Source: Streptomonospora litoralis (GTDB taxonomy: Bacteria; Actinomycetota; Actinomycetes; Streptosporangiales; Streptosporangiaceae). From it: 64,000 nt of DNA. The position numbers and the translations under genes were made by a program. The stretch lies in assembly GCF_004323735.1 (NCBI RefSeq), contig NZ_CP036455.1, positions 863,101 to 927,100 on the forward strand, in the 5' to 3' direction. Below the pieces are notes generated by a model. The model saw only the letters and a list, made by a program, of their open reading frames with translations, was not told the DNA's origin and ran no database searches. Below, one piece after another: positions 8,313 through 17,630 of the stretch (position 1 is its first letter; each line of letters opens with the position of its first letter).

Positions 8313-9848
8313 TTGCCCATCGCTACGGAGATCCGCCCGGTTCCGGGCTCCCTCACCGACTCCGCCGCCGATCTGGTGGCGCTCCCAGTCTCCCGCGGCG
8401 ACGAGGCGCCGATCGCGGCCACCGCGGGCGCGGGCCTCGATCCCGCGGAGCTGGACGCGCGGCTGCCGGCGCCTGTCGCCGCGCTCGTCGCGCACTACGA
8501 GCTGACCGGCAACCCCGGTGAGGTCGCGCAGTTCCCCGCCGACCTGGGTGCGGGGCTGGTGCGTGTCGTGCTGCTCGGAGTAGGCGACGCCACCCCCGGC
8601 GACCTCCGGAAGGCCGGTGCGGCACTGGTCCGCGCCGCCAAGGGCCGCACCACCGCGGCGACCGGCGTCGCCCTACTGGAAAAGGCGAGCGAGGGCGGCG
8701 GCGCCGGGCTGGCGGCGTTCGCCGAGGGCGCGCTGCTGGCCTCCTACCGGTTCAGTCTGGCCTCCGCCCCTGCGGGCGCCGAGCCGCTGCAGGCGCTCGA
8801 ACTGGTCGGCGCCACCTCGCAGACGGCGGCCGCGGCGGTCGCCCGCGGCGAGACCGTGGCACAGGCGACGGGGCTGGCTCGGGACCTGATCAACACGCCC
8901 TCGCTGGAGAAGGACCCGGCCTGGCTGGCCGCGCGCGCCGTGCAGACCGCGTCGACGGCGGGGTTGGAGTCCGAGGTCTGGGACGAGGCCGCGCTCAAGC
9001 GCGACGGCTTCGGCGCGATACTCGCCGTCGGGGCGGGCTCGGACCGCCCGCCGCGGCTGGTGCGCCTGGACTACCGACCGGAGAACCCCGCAGGCCACGT
9101 CGTCCTCGTCGGCAAGGGCATCACCTTCGATACCGGCGGGTTGTCGCTGAAGCCCAACGACAACATGAAGCTGATGAAGACCGACATGAGCGGGGCGGCG
9201 GTGGTGCTCGGCGCGATGTCGGCGCTGGCCGGGCTCGGCACCGAGGTCGCCGTCACCGCACTGCTCCCCATCGCCGAGAACTCCGTCTCCGGCTCCGCTG
9301 TGCGGCCCGGCGACGTGATCACCGCCTATGACGGGCGAACGATCGAGGTGTTGAACACCGATGCCGAGGGGCGGCTGGTCATGGCCGACGCGTTCGGCTA
9401 CGCCGCTGCGCGGTTGGCTCCCGACGCGCTCGTCGACGTCGCAACCCTGACCGGAGCGGCGAAGGTGGCGCTGGGCACCGGCACGGGCGCTCTCTACAGC
9501 AGCGACGAGTCCCTTGCCGGGGCGCTGGCCGAGGCGGCGGAGCGCTCCGGTGAGCCGGTGTGGCGGCTGCCGCTGACCGAGGAGTACCGCGAGGTGCTGG
9601 ACTCGCGGGTGGCCGATCTGGCCAACGTCGGCAACGGCGACTTCGGGCGTCCCGGCGCCACCGAGGCGGCGCTGTTCCTGCGGGAGTTCACCGGCGGGCT
9701 GCCGTGGGCCCACCTGGACATCGCCGGTCCGGGGCGTTCCAGCAGCGACGAGGGCGTGTTGAGCAAGGGCGGCACCGCGTTCTCCACCCGCCTGCTGCTG
9801 CACTGGCTCTCCGGCGGCGAACCCGTGGTCGGCGGCGGGGCCGCGTAG
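8313..9848 (+). CDS. pepA: leucyl aminopeptidase (M17)
   Basis: About 511 residues. The N-terminal macro-like domain is followed by the M17 catalytic domain. Metal-binding and catalytic motifs are GKGITFDTGGLSLKP, KTDMSGAAVVLGAM and the family signature NTDAEGRLVMADA. It releases N-terminal amino acids and probably functions as a cytoplasmic hexamer. The start is uncertain: the TTG at 8313 gives the expected N-terminus (LPIATEIRPVPGSLTDSAAD), while the frame stays open upstream into the DUF3117 gene without homology. It ends 26 nt from the convergent O-methyltransferase. Confidence 0.92.
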   Translation: MPIATEIRPVPGSLTDSAADLVALPVSRGDEAPIAATAGAGLDPAELDARLPAPVAALVAHYELTGNPGEVAQFPADLGAGLVRVVLLGVGDATPGDLRKAGAALVRAAKGRTTAATGVALLEKASEGGGAGLAAFAEGALLASYRFSLASAPAGAEPLQALELVGATSQTAAAAVARGETVAQATGLARDLINTPSLEKDPAWLAARAVQTASTAGLESEVWDEAALKRDGFGAILAVGAGSDRPPRLVRLDYRPENPAGHVVLVGKGITFDTGGLSLKPNDNMKLMKTDMSGAAVVLGAMSALAGLGTEVAVTALLPIAENSVSGSAVRPGDVITAYDGRTIEVLNTDAEGRLVMADAFGYAAARLAPDALVDVATLTGAAKVALGTGTGALYSSDESLAGALAEAAERSGEPVWRLPLTEEYREVLDSRVADLANVGNGDFGRPGATEAALFLREFTGGLPWAHLDIAGPGRSSSDEGVLSKGGTAFSTRLLLHWLSGGEPVVGGGAA

Positions 9849-9874
9849 TCGGCTTCGGTTCCGCCTGCGGGCGT

Positions 9875-10663
9875 TCAGTCCCTCGGGGCCTCCTCGCGGA
9901 TCGCCGCGAGGAGGCCCTCGCCGACGGGCAGCAGCAGCGGGACCAGCTCCTCGTCGTCGCGGACGAGTCGGGCGGCCTCGCGCACCGCCGCGGTGCCGGG
10001 TTCGGGTGCGCTCAGCGGGCCGTCGGAACTGGTGGCGGCCTCCAGAGCGTTGTTGAAGACCACGATCCCGCCCGTTCTCAGCAGGCGCAGCGCCTCGGCG
10101 AGGTAGGCCGGATAGGCGGCGGTCTCGGCGTCCACGAAGACCATGTCGTAGGCCGCGTCGGTCAGCCGCGGCAGCACGTGCAGCCCGCGCCCCAGGATCA
10201 GCCGCACCCGGTTCGCGGGGAAGCCGGCGTCGCGGTAGGCGGCGCGTGCCAGCTCCTGGTATTCGGGTTCGATGTCGACGCTGGTCAGCACGGACTCCGC
10301 GCGCATGCCGCGCAGCAGCCAGATGCCCGAACTGCCGCATCCGGTCCCCACCTCCACCACAGCGCGGGCGCCGATCGACGCGGCCAGGAAGCGCAGCGCC
10401 GCTCCGCCCGCGGCGCTGATGGGAGAGGACTCGGCCCGCTGCCCGGTCCGGCGCGCCGAGGTCAGCGTGGCGTCCTCGACGGCGTACTGCTCGATGTGGG
10501 CCAGAGTGTGGGCCAGTGTGTCGTCTCGGCTGGCGATGACGGCCTCCCCGCGTGTGACGTGCTCGGCTGCCTCCGCCGCGCGGGCCCGCGGCGGGCCAGG
10601 TTCGGCCGGATGGCGGACGCGGCGTGCGCCGAGGTGTGGGACCGCGGAACACGCGGGTGCCAC
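9875..10663 (-). CDS. class I SAM-dependent O-methyltransferase (Rv1220c-like)
   Basis: 262 residues. The SAM-binding motif I is [29 protein letters not shown] supplies the acidic residue contacting the ribose, and [13 protein letters not shown] is the catechol-OMT-like metal/substrate motif, though the usual DAD/DAdK acidic pair is partly replaced. The start is the GTG at 10663, since no later ATG/GTG/TTG precedes the conserved region; the first ~35 residues are unlike homologues, so the start is uncertain. Divergence from sigE matches the mycobacterial Rv1220c-sigE order. The substrate is unknown. Confidence 0.83.
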   Translation of the reverse strand: MAPACSAVPHLGARRVRHPAEPGPPRARAAEAAEHVTRGEAVIASRDDTLAHTLAHIEQYAVEDATLTSARRTGQRAESSPISAAGGAALRFLAASIGARAVVEVGTGCGSSGIWLLRGMRAESVLTSVDIEPEYQELARAAYRDAGFPANRVRLILGRGLHVLPRLTDAAYDMVFVDAETAAYPAYLAEALRLLRTGGIVVFNNALEAATSSDGPLSAPEPGTAAVREAARLVRDDEELVPLLLPVGEGLLAAIREEAPRD

Positions 10664-10758
10664 CGGCGGTGACTCTTCGTGTCCGCGCGCTCACCCGGTT
10701 GCCGGGTTCCAGGCACAGACTAGCCTGCCGAGGGGGTTGCGGGCGTGTTCGCGGCCCC

Positions 10759-10786
10759 GGGAACTTAATCGCCCCTTCGCGGCGTT
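10759..10786 (+). promoter_or_regulatory. ECF sigma-E-type promoter upstream of sigE
   Basis: GGGAACTT (10759-10766) is followed 16 nt later by CGTT (10783-10786), matching the GGAAC/GTT pattern of actinobacterial SigE/SigH-type ECF promoters. It lies ~120 nt before the sigE start, so autoregulation of the operon is likely. Confidence 0.65.
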
Positions 10787-10905
10787 GCAAAGTGGGTAAG
10801 GACTTTTCGTGTCCGAGCGTCGGCGGCCCCCTCGCGGCCGGCCTCGGCGATCCCTGGGGCGGCGAGCCGCCTCCCGGGCGTGCACGCGATCCGAAGGGAG
10901 TGGCG

Positions 10906-11517
10906 GTGGCAGACTCCGACGCTGCCGTGGACTTCGAGCAGTGGGAGCCGCCGAGCTGGGACGAGGTCGTGCGCAACCACTCGGCCCGGGTGTACCGGTT
11001 GGCCTACCGGCTGACCGGCAACAAGCACGACGCGGAGGACCTCACCCAGGAGGTTTTCATCCGGGTGTTCCGGTCGCTGGCCAACTACACCCCCGGAACC
11101 TTCGAGGGCTGGCTGCACCGCATCACGACCAACCTCTTCCTCGACACGGCTCGGCGCAAGGCCCGCATCCGGTTCGAAGGGTTCTCCGACAACGCGGACG
11201 ACCGCCTCCAGGGGCGCGAGCCCACACCCGCGCAATCGTTCGAGGAGCGCCACTTCGACGCCGACATCCAGGCGGCGCTCGACGACCTGCCGGCGGAGTT
11301 CCGCGCACCGGTCGTGCTGTGCGACATCGAGGGCCTGTCCTATGAGGAGATCGCCGCTACGCTGGGCGTCAAGCTCGGTACCGTGCGCAGCAGGATCCAT
11401 CGGGGGCGCGCCCAGCTGCGCAAGGCCCTGGAGCACCGGCGGCGCCTGGCCGCCCAGGAGCACGCCGACTTCGGCGTCCCGGGCGGCGCGAACACGGGCA
11501 TCGGGGAGGTGGAGTGA
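10906..11517 (+). CDS. sigE: ECF RNA polymerase sigma factor SigE
   Basis: 203 residues ([20 protein letters not shown]...). The GTG at 10906 is chosen because GAAGGGAG lies just upstream; the frame continues upstream without homology. Region 2 contains [27 protein letters not shown], which binds the -10 element. A linker ([18 protein letters not shown]) follows, then region 4 [20 protein letters not shown]...[26 protein letters not shown] with the helix-turn-helix for the -35. It directs the extracytoplasmic stress response and is held by the anti-sigma factor encoded next, whose GTG overlaps its stop. Confidence 0.92.
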   Translation: MADSDAAVDFEQWEPPSWDEVVRNHSARVYRLAYRLTGNKHDAEDLTQEVFIRVFRSLANYTPGTFEGWLHRITTNLFLDTARRKARIRFEGFSDNADDRLQGREPTPAQSFEERHFDADIQAALDDLPAEFRAPVVLCDIEGLSYEEIAATLGVKLGTVRSRIHRGRAQLRKALEHRRRLAAQEHADFGVPGGANTGIGEVE

Positions 11518-12200
11518 ACATGGACCACTTGGGAGAGCGCCTGTCCGCTCTGGTCGACGGCGAGCTCGGCCACACCGAGCGCGACCGGGCGCTGCGGCAC
11601 CTGGCCGCCTGCGAGAACTGCCGGTTCGAAGCCGAGATGATGCGCGGCCTGAAGCGGCGCCTGCACGGCCTCGACTCCCCCGAGCCCTCCACCGACTTCA
11701 TGGGCCGCCTCTCGTCTCTCAGCGGGGCGTCCACGGAGCCTCCCGACCAGGGTCCGCACGCCGGCGGCCCCGCTGGTCCCGGCGGATTCGGCTCCATACC
11801 GCCGCTGGGCTCCAGCCGCCCCATCGGCGGCGGCCTGCCCCATGTCCCCGGCGGTGACAGCGCCCTGGCGGTGGCCGAGCCCGCCGCGAGCTCGCGGTCC
11901 CGCTCGGGCCGGGCCGGGCCGGCGGCCCGCGCCGCACGGCCGCTGTCGGTGCTGCGTCCGCGCTGGGAGCGCACGCGCTACGCGGTCGCCGGCGCCTCGG
12001 TGCTGGCCGTCGCACTGGGCACGGCTTTCGTCGCCGGCGGCGACTCCGAGGCCCCGCCGGTGGTCAGCCCACCGGTCGACGACTACGCAGTCGAGCACGC
12101 GGTGACCTCGCGCCAGGTCACCGTGCCCGCTCCCGAAGGCCGGTTCCCGGAGGTCGGCACCGTGGTGGAGGCCACCGCGCCGGCGTCCGGGCCGCGGTGA
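11514..12200 (+). CDS. rseA: anti-sigma factor RseA-like, zinc-finger membrane protein
   Basis: 228 residues. The N-terminal zinc-binding anti-sigma domain carries H-x3-C-x2-C in [11 protein letters not shown] (residues ~27-40). A Pro/Gly/Ala-rich linker follows, then one transmembrane helix (~155-175, [20 protein letters not shown]) and a short exported tail. This is the ZAS-type inhibitor that sequesters SigE until cleavage or oxidation. The GTG at 11514 overlaps the sigE stop; an ATG six nt later, behind GGGGAGG, is an alternative start. The next gene overlaps its stop, so the three are co-translated. Confidence 0.85.
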   Translation: MNMDHLGERLSALVDGELGHTERDRALRHLAACENCRFEAEMMRGLKRRLHGLDSPEPSTDFMGRLSSLSGASTEPPDQGPHAGGPAGPGGFGSIPPLGSSRPIGGGLPHVPGGDSALAVAEPAASSRSRSGRAGPAARAARPLSVLRPRWERTRYAVAGASVLAVALGTAFVAGGDSEAPPVVSPPVDDYAVEHAVTSRQVTVPAPEGRFPEVGTVVEATAPASGPR

Positions 12201-13342
12201 GCGCCGCGCGCCGCCAGCCGCCCCCCTCCCCGCGATCGCTCCGCGCCGCCGAGTCCGCCCGCCGCCCACGCCCCACCCCGCCCCGGACGCCGCGCGCCGT
12301 CGGTTTCCCCGTTCGGATGCCGTTGGTGCTGCTGTCCCTCTCGCTGGTGGTCGTGGTGCTGCTGCCGGCCTCGATCCCGGCGCAAGCGGGCGAGGTCCCG
12401 GCGCCCGGCGACGACGACGGCATGGGGCTGCTGCGCCGCGCGGCGGAGTCCGTCCGCGAAGTCTCCTTCGAAGGCGTGCAGCGGGTCACTGCGCAGGGCC
12501 GGGGAGCCGGGGGCACCGGGTCACGGCTGGTCGAGGTGGTGCACCGTGCCGGCGAGGCCACCGGCTACCGCTACGCCGGCGGCGCGCAGCCGGCCGAGGG
12601 GCTGGTGGTCGGGCAGACACCGCTGCTGATGAAGGTCGACGAACTGCTGCTGGATCGACTGGCCGCCAACTACCGGGTGACCCGTGTCGGCGAGGCCCGG
12701 GTGTGCGGGCGCTCCACGGACGTGCTGGAGGTGCGCCGCGCCGACGGCACCGCCGCGGGCCGGCTGTGGATCGACAAGCGCACCGGGCTGCCGTTGCGGA
12801 AGTGGGTCCGCGGCCCTTCGGGGCGGCTCGTGCACGCGGGCGAATTCGTCGAGTTCCGCGTGCGCCGTGACCCGGGCCCGCTGCCCGAGCACCGCGTGCG
12901 GGCGCGTCCCTGGTCCGACGAGCTTTCCGGCGCGGAGCTGGCGCGGCTGCGCGAGCGCGGCTGGCACATCCCCGAGCAGCCCGCGTGGGACCTGCGGCTG
13001 ATCCGGGCCTGGGCCAAGCAGGCGGAAGGCGGCCGCATCGTGCACCTGGCCTACTCCGACGGGCTCTCGGTGGTCTCGGTCTTCGTCCAGCGCGGCAGAC
13101 TGGCCGACGAATCCGAGGGAACCGGTACGGGGGCGGCGAAAGTCGTACAGGGCGACGGTGCCGCCGCAGCGGGGCAGCGCCTGATGTGGGACTCCGAGGG
13201 CTTCGTCTACACGGCGATGGGCCAGGCGCCGCCCGGCCTCCTCGCCGCGGCGGTCGCGGGGTTCCCGACCGCGGAGCGTCCGGACTTCTGGGAGCGGGTG
13301 CTGCGCGGGGTGGAGCACCTCACCGCTGCGGCGACCGGCTGA
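12197..13342 (+). CDS. rseB: MucB/RseB-like sigma-E regulatory protein
   Basis: 381 residues. An Arg/Pro-rich cytoplasmic N-terminus leads to a hydrophobic signal/anchor (~42-65, PLVLLSLSLVVVVLLPASIP), then an exported two-domain region. Residues ~75-240 have the LolA-like pattern of RseB (SFEGVQRVTAQGRG, STDVLEVRR, LWIDKRTGLPLRKW). The C-terminal domain is a second beta domain (RIVHLAYSDGLSVVSVFVQ). In proteobacteria RseB/MucB binds the periplasmic part of RseA/MucA and shields it from site-1 cleavage. Position between rseA and htrA supports the same job. It starts with GTG overlapping the rseA stop. Confidence 0.75.
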   Translation: MSAARRQPPPSPRSLRAAESARRPRPTPPRTPRAVGFPVRMPLVLLSLSLVVVVLLPASIPAQAGEVPAPGDDDGMGLLRRAAESVREVSFEGVQRVTAQGRGAGGTGSRLVEVVHRAGEATGYRYAGGAQPAEGLVVGQTPLLMKVDELLLDRLAANYRVTRVGEARVCGRSTDVLEVRRADGTAAGRLWIDKRTGLPLRKWVRGPSGRLVHAGEFVEFRVRRDPGPLPEHRVRARPWSDELSGAELARLRERGWHIPEQPAWDLRLIRAWAKQAEGGRIVHLAYSDGLSVVSVFVQRGRLADESEGTGTGAAKVVQGDGAAAAGQRLMWDSEGFVYTAMGQAPPGLLAAAVAGFPTAERPDFWERVLRGVEHLTAAATG

Positions 13343-13511
13343 CAGGGGCCGACCGGGACCACGACGGGTCTGGGACGCCCCGATGCGGGCGCTGATCGGC
13401 GGTGGAACATCCATCGGGACATAGGGTCCGCCGGTGGAGATTCCCGGTCCTAACGGCCGGTTTATGCGGGCTGCTCCAGAATCGACCCGGCGGCGACGGA
13501 CGGAGAGCTGG

Positions 13512-15146
13512 ATGACGGACGACACCGGACCCCCGAACCCCGACGACGGAGCGGATCGGCCCCGGCCCGAGCCGCACCCGCCGGCGGAGGAGGGCCGACC
13601 GGGCGCCGTGCAGCCGCCGGATCCGAGCGGGGCCGAGCAGGGGGCCGCGCCGCCGCCGCAGCAACCGCCGTCACAGGAGCCCCGGCAGGGCGCCGCTTCC
13701 TGGCCTCGGCCGGAGGGCGGCAGCCGCGCCCCCGGCGTCCCCATGGGGCCGCCCGCTCCACCGGGAGGCCCGGGCCCGGCCGGGGGCGCTCCGTCGTGGG
13801 CCGCCCAGTCCGACGCAGCCCCCGATGCCGGCCGATGGGCCCACGCAGTCGGCGGGCCGCCGCCCGGCTCGCCCCAGCACGCGCACCACACGGGGTTCTC
13901 CAACGCCGGCGGACCGCCGCCCGGCGGCGCGGGCCCCCTACCGCCGGGGCCGCCAGGCCCCCCTGGTCCGGGCGGGCCGGGCGGCGGCCACTACGGCGCC
14001 CCCGGGTTCCCGCCGCCACCGCCGCCGAAGCGGCGCCGCGGCCTGCCGCTGTGGGCGGTGGTGCTCGTCGTCGTGGTGGTGTCGGCGGGCTCCGCGGGTG
14101 TCGGCGGTGTCGTCGGCGGTTCGCTGGGAGTGCAGAGCGCCCCGGAACCCCGGGACCGTCCCTCGCCGCAGTTGAACACCGAACTGCCCTCCGACGCCCC
14201 CAGCCGCGCGCCCGACACCGTCGCCGGCGTCGCCCAGCGCGTCAGTCCGAGCGTGGTCTCCATCCAGGACGCGGGCTCGACCCTCAGCGGCAACGGCTCG
14301 GGCTTCGTCATCGAGAACGACCGCGTCGTCACCAACAACCACGTGGCCTCGGCGCTGCAGGCGGGCGACATGGAGGTCGTCTACAGCAACGGCCGGACCA
14401 GCGGCGCAAGCGTGGTGGGCACCCGGCCCGACTCGGATCTGGCGGTGCTGGAGCTGGACGACCCCCTCGACGTCCAGGCACTGGAGTTCGGAGACTCCGC
14501 GCAGGTCACCGTCGGAGACCAGGTCATCGCCATCGGCGCGCCGCTGGGCCTGGCGGGCACCGTGACCACGGGCATCATCAGCGCCGTGGACCGAGACGTG
14601 AGCCTGGGCGACGACTCCTCCGGCCAAGGGGCGGCCATCAGCGCGCTGCAGACCGACGCCGCGATCAACCCCGGCAACTCCGGCGGTCCGCTGGTCGACG
14701 CGCAGGGCCGGGTGATCGGCGTCAACACCGCGATCGCCACCCTGGGCGGCGCCGCGGGCGGCCAGGGCGGCAGCATCGGCCTGGGCTTCGCCATCCCTTC
14801 GGCGGAGGTCGAGCGGGCCGTCGACGACATCCTCGGCGGCGCCGGAGCATCGGGCAGCCCGCAGGCGGAGGGTGCCGCCTTGGGCCTGGTGCTGGATTCG
14901 GAGTACGACCAGGGCGCGCGCATCGCCTCCGACGGGGAGGCCGGCGGTTCGGCCGTGGAGCCCGGCGGACCCGCCGACCAGGCCGGTCTGCAGCCGGGCG
15001 ACGTCATCATCGGCTTCGACGGCCGCGACGTCCCCGACGCCGACACCCTGACCCGGCTGCTGGAGCAGTACGAATCCGGCGACCGGGTCGAGGTCGTGTT
15101 CCAGCGCGACGGCGAAGGCCGCACCACCGACGTCACGTTGGAATAG
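13512..15146 (+). CDS. htrA: HtrA/DegP-like trypsin-family serine protease with PDZ domain
   Basis: 544 residues from the ATG at 13512, preceded by GGAGAG; upstream in-frame codons lack homology. A long Pro/Gly/Gln-rich cytoplasmic region (1-175) leads to a transmembrane helix (LPLWAVVLVVVVVSAGSAGV). The trypsin-like domain has the catalytic triad His in TNNHVAS, Asp in DSDLAVLEL and Ser in NPGNSGGPL. The PDZ domain (AVEPGGPADQAGLQPGDVII) is at the C-terminus. The protease domain faces outside and handles misfolded envelope proteins. As the fourth gene after sigE it completes a sigma-antisigma-RseB-protease circuit, and may be a SigE target. Confidence 0.92.
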   Translation: MTDDTGPPNPDDGADRPRPEPHPPAEEGRPGAVQPPDPSGAEQGAAPPPQQPPSQEPRQGAASWPRPEGGSRAPGVPMGPPAPPGGPGPAGGAPSWAAQSDAAPDAGRWAHAVGGPPPGSPQHAHHTGFSNAGGPPPGGAGPLPPGPPGPPGPGGPGGGHYGAPGFPPPPPPKRRRGLPLWAVVLVVVVVSAGSAGVGGVVGGSLGVQSAPEPRDRPSPQLNTELPSDAPSRAPDTVAGVAQRVSPSVVSIQDAGSTLSGNGSGFVIENDRVVTNNHVASALQAGDMEVVYSNGRTSGASVVGTRPDSDLAVLELDDPLDVQALEFGDSAQVTVGDQVIAIGAPLGLAGTVTTGIISAVDRDVSLGDDSSGQGAAISALQTDAAINPGNSGGPLVDAQGRVIGVNTAIATLGGAAGGQGGSIGLGFAIPSAEVERAVDDILGGAGASGSPQAEGAALGLVLDSEYDQGARIASDGEAGGSAVEPGGPADQAGLQPGDVIIGFDGRDVPDADTLTRLLEQYESGDRVEVVFQRDGEGRTTDVTLE

Positions 15147-15240
15147 GCGCCGCTTGCCGGGGCCGGGCCGACGCCGGAGCTGGAAGTGACGCCCGGGCAG
15201 GGCCGGGGAGACCGCGGCCGCCGCTGGGCAGGCGGCTCGG

Positions 15241-15360
15241 GTGGGCTGTGCGGCCTTGTGGAGGCCCTGTGGTCTGCCGGGCGGCGGGTTGTCTGGAAGG
15301 AAGGCGGCGCCGAGGGCGGTGGATGGCCGGGCCCGCGTCCACGGGACACGGTGCCCGCAT
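15241..15360 (+). repeat. dispersed intergenic repeat, copy 1
   Basis: Contains the conserved core TGTGCGGCCTTGT, then GGTCTGCCGGGCGGCGGGTT, then GGCGAGGGCGG-like and GGATGGCCGGG segments in the same order as copies at 19061, 19201 and 63772. It sits in the 270-nt gap between htrA and the convergent deaminase, and includes a ~13-nt insertion relative to the other copies. Confidence 0.6.
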
Positions 15361-15415
15361 GCGGGTCGCCCGACGCCGCGCCGAGAGTGGCTCCAGGAAC
15401 GGTCTCGGCGCCGCG

Positions 15416-15892
15416 TCAGCCCGTCGGCTCCTCGCCGATGTCCTCGTGCCACAGTTCGGGGCGCTGGGCGATGAACTCCGCCATCATCGCCGCGCAGCCG
15501 GGGTCGTCGAGCACCACGACCTCTACGCCGTGCTCGGCCAGCCAGTCGTGGCCGCCGGTGAAGGTCCGCGACTCACCGACGACCACCCGCGGGATGGCGA
15601 ACTGGCGCACCAGCCCGCTGCAGTACCAGCACGGCGAGAGCGTGGTGACCATGGTGGTTCCGGCGTAGCCGCGCTGGCGGCCGGCGTCGCGGAACGCCGC
15701 GGTCTCGGCGTGCACCGACGGGTCGCCGTCCTGGACGCGGCGGTTGCGCCCGCGGCCCAAAACCTCGCCGCCGCTGCCGATCAGCGCGGCGCCGATGGGG
15801 ATCCCGCCCTCGTCGAAACCGGACCGCGCCTCGGCTGCGGCCACCTCCAGCCACCGCCGGAACCGGTCGGGGTCCTCCTGGGGTGCGGGCAT
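15416..15892 (-). CDS. cytosine deaminase, yeast Fcy1 type
   Basis: 158 residues; CDA-superfamily zinc deaminase. HAETAAF carries the zinc His and catalytic Glu, and SPCWYCSGLV supplies the two zinc Cys. The C-terminal segment (VVVLDDPGCAAMMAEFIAQR followed by PELWHEDIGEEP) closely follows the yeast Fcy1 C-terminus (DD..C...M..FI..RP..W.EDIGE), which distinguishes it from guanine or tRNA adenosine deaminases. Expected reaction: cytosine to uracil in pyrimidine salvage; 5-fluorocytosine would be a substrate if so. ATG is preceded by GGAGGAG. Confidence 0.85.
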   Translation of the reverse strand: MPAPQEDPDRFRRWLEVAAAEARSGFDEGGIPIGAALIGSGGEVLGRGRNRRVQDGDPSVHAETAAFRDAGRQRGYAGTTMVTTLSPCWYCSGLVRQFAIPRVVVGESRTFTGGHDWLAEHGVEVVVLDDPGCAAMMAEFIAQRPELWHEDIGEEPTG

Positions 15893-16076
15893 GGCTCCTC
15901 CGGGCGCGTTTCGGGCGTTTCGGGCCCCGCGGCCGCCCGGTCCCGGCCGGCGCGACCGCCGGCGAACCCGATGCTATCCGGTGGGCAGCGTGTCCACGGG
16001 GCGGCGCCGCGCGGGGGAGGGAGGCCGGTCGGGGCCGCCGTTCGGCGGCGGCCCCCTACGAAGGTTGCGGCGGCTC

Positions 16077-17216
16077 CTACCCGCTGACGGGGCTGATGCC
16101 GAGCTGCATGCCCGAGAGCCCGCGCGGCTTGCCGACGAGGTTGCCGGCGATGCCGCCGAGGATCTGGGAAACCTCGGTGTTGGGCTCGCTGAGCACGAGC
16201 GGCTGGCCCTCGTCGCCGCCCTCGCGCAGCCGCATGTCCAGCGGCACCTGGCCCAGCAGGGGCACCTGCGCACCCAGGGCCTTGGTCAGGCCGTCGGCGA
16301 CGACCTGGCCGCCGCCCTCGCCGAAGAGGTAGGTGCGCTCGTCGCTGCCGGGCGCGACGTAGTAGGACATGTTCTCGATGACGCCGGCGACCCGCTGGTG
16401 GGTCTGCGCGGAGATGGCCCCGGCCCGCTCGGCGACCTCGGCGGCGGCCTGCTGCGGTGTGGTCACCACCAGGATCTCGGCGCCGGGCAGCAGCTGGGCG
16501 ACCGAGATGGCGATATCGCCCGTTCCGGGAGGCAGGTCCATCAGGAGCACGTCGAGGTCGCCCCAGAAAACGTCGGAGAGGAACTGCTGCAGCGCGCGGT
16601 GCAGCATCGGGCCGCGCCACACCACGGGCTGGTTGCCCTGGGTGAACATGCCTACCGAGATGACCTTGATGTCGTGGGCCACGGGCGGCAGGATCATGTC
16701 CTCGACCTTGGTGGGGTGGGCCGAGATCCCCAGCATCCGCGGCACGGAGTGCCCGTAGATGTCGGCGTCGACCACGCCGACCTTGTGCCCGGCCTCGGCC
16801 ATCGCCGCGGCGAGGTTCACGGTCACCGACGATTTGCCGACGCCGCCCTTGCCGGAGGCCACCGCGTAGACCTTGGTCAGCGAGCTGGGCTTGGCGAAGG
16901 GGATCTCCTTCTCGGCCTGCCCGCCGCGCAGCTTGGATTGGAGGGCCTTGCGCTGTTCGTCGCTCATGACGTCGAGTTCGACGGTCACCCGGGTGACGCC
17001 GTCGACCTTGGAGACGGCGTTGGTGACGTCGCTCTCGATCCGTCCCTTCATCGGGCAACCGGCCACCGTGAGGTAGATGCCGACATGCACGACACCGCCC
17101 TCGGCGATCTCGACGCTTTTGACCATGTCGAGATCGGTGATGGGGCGGTGGATCTCGGGGTCCTGGACGGTCGCCAGAGCCGCGTTCACCTGCTCGGTGG
17201 TGGGTGTGGAGGACAT
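16077..17216 (-). CDS. mrp: Mrp/NBP35 family P-loop ATPase, iron-sulfur cluster carrier
   Basis: 379 residues. An N-terminal MIP18/DUF59-like domain (VQDPEIHRPITDLDMVKSVEI, GCPMKGRIESDV) precedes the ParA-like ATPase domain with deviant Walker A ASGKGGVGKSSVTVNLA, switch VVDADIYGHSVPRMLG and LLMDLPPGTGD. This matches ApbC/Mrp proteins that bind and transfer Fe-S clusters. The start is the ATG at 17216; a longer in-frame form lacks homology. An 8-bp inverted repeat lies in its leader 17 nt upstream. The C-terminal CxxC of NBP35 proteins is not evident, as in many actinobacterial Mrp. Confidence 0.88.
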   Translation of the reverse strand: MSSTPTTEQVNAALATVQDPEIHRPITDLDMVKSVEIAEGGVVHVGIYLTVAGCPMKGRIESDVTNAVSKVDGVTRVTVELDVMSDEQRKALQSKLRGGQAEKEIPFAKPSSLTKVYAVASGKGGVGKSSVTVNLAAAMAEAGHKVGVVDADIYGHSVPRMLGISAHPTKVEDMILPPVAHDIKVISVGMFTQGNQPVVWRGPMLHRALQQFLSDVFWGDLDVLLMDLPPGTGDIAISVAQLLPGAEILVVTTPQQAAAEVAERAGAISAQTHQRVAGVIENMSYYVAPGSDERTYLFGEGGGQVVADGLTKALGAQVPLLGQVPLDMRLREGGDEGQPLVLSEPNTEVSQILGGIAGNLVGKPRGLSGMQLGISPVSG

Positions 17217-17233
17217 GACTCCATGGTATGCAA

Positions 17234-17257
17234 GGAGGTCCAGGACAGCGGACCTCC
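17234..17257 (-). promoter_or_regulatory. 8-bp inverted repeat in the mrp leader
   Basis: GGAGGTCC (17234-17241) and GGACCTCC (17250-17257) form a perfect dyad with an 8-nt spacer, ending 17 nt upstream of the mrp ATG. It could be an operator or an RNA hairpin near the ribosome-binding site. The regulator is unknown. Confidence 0.4.
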
Positions 17258-17630
17258 GCGGCGGGCGAGTGGGCTGCGCGGCGCGTCCGGTGCCCGGCGG
17301 CGGCCCCGCGCGGCGCGATTCGCGACCAAAGAGCGCTGCGAGCGGCTGCGCGATCGTCTGCGTTGTGAGTGAAATCACCCTCCATGTATCCGGAGTACCA
17401 GCCGGTAACCGGACCGGCTTCCGCTATATGAAGTCGGCGAGGTCACTATGCCGCTGCACCCCGAACCGGTCGGCGCGGTCTTCGGCGGCCCGCTCCCGAA
17501 CGCCGCCCGCGCCACCCGGCGGCGGGCATCCTGCGGTCGGCGACATCCCAGCTCAGCGCGGTGTAACCGCTCGGTGGCGGTGCGTTCTTAACGCGGCCAA
17601 TACAACGGCGGATAGTACTCTCGGCAAACG

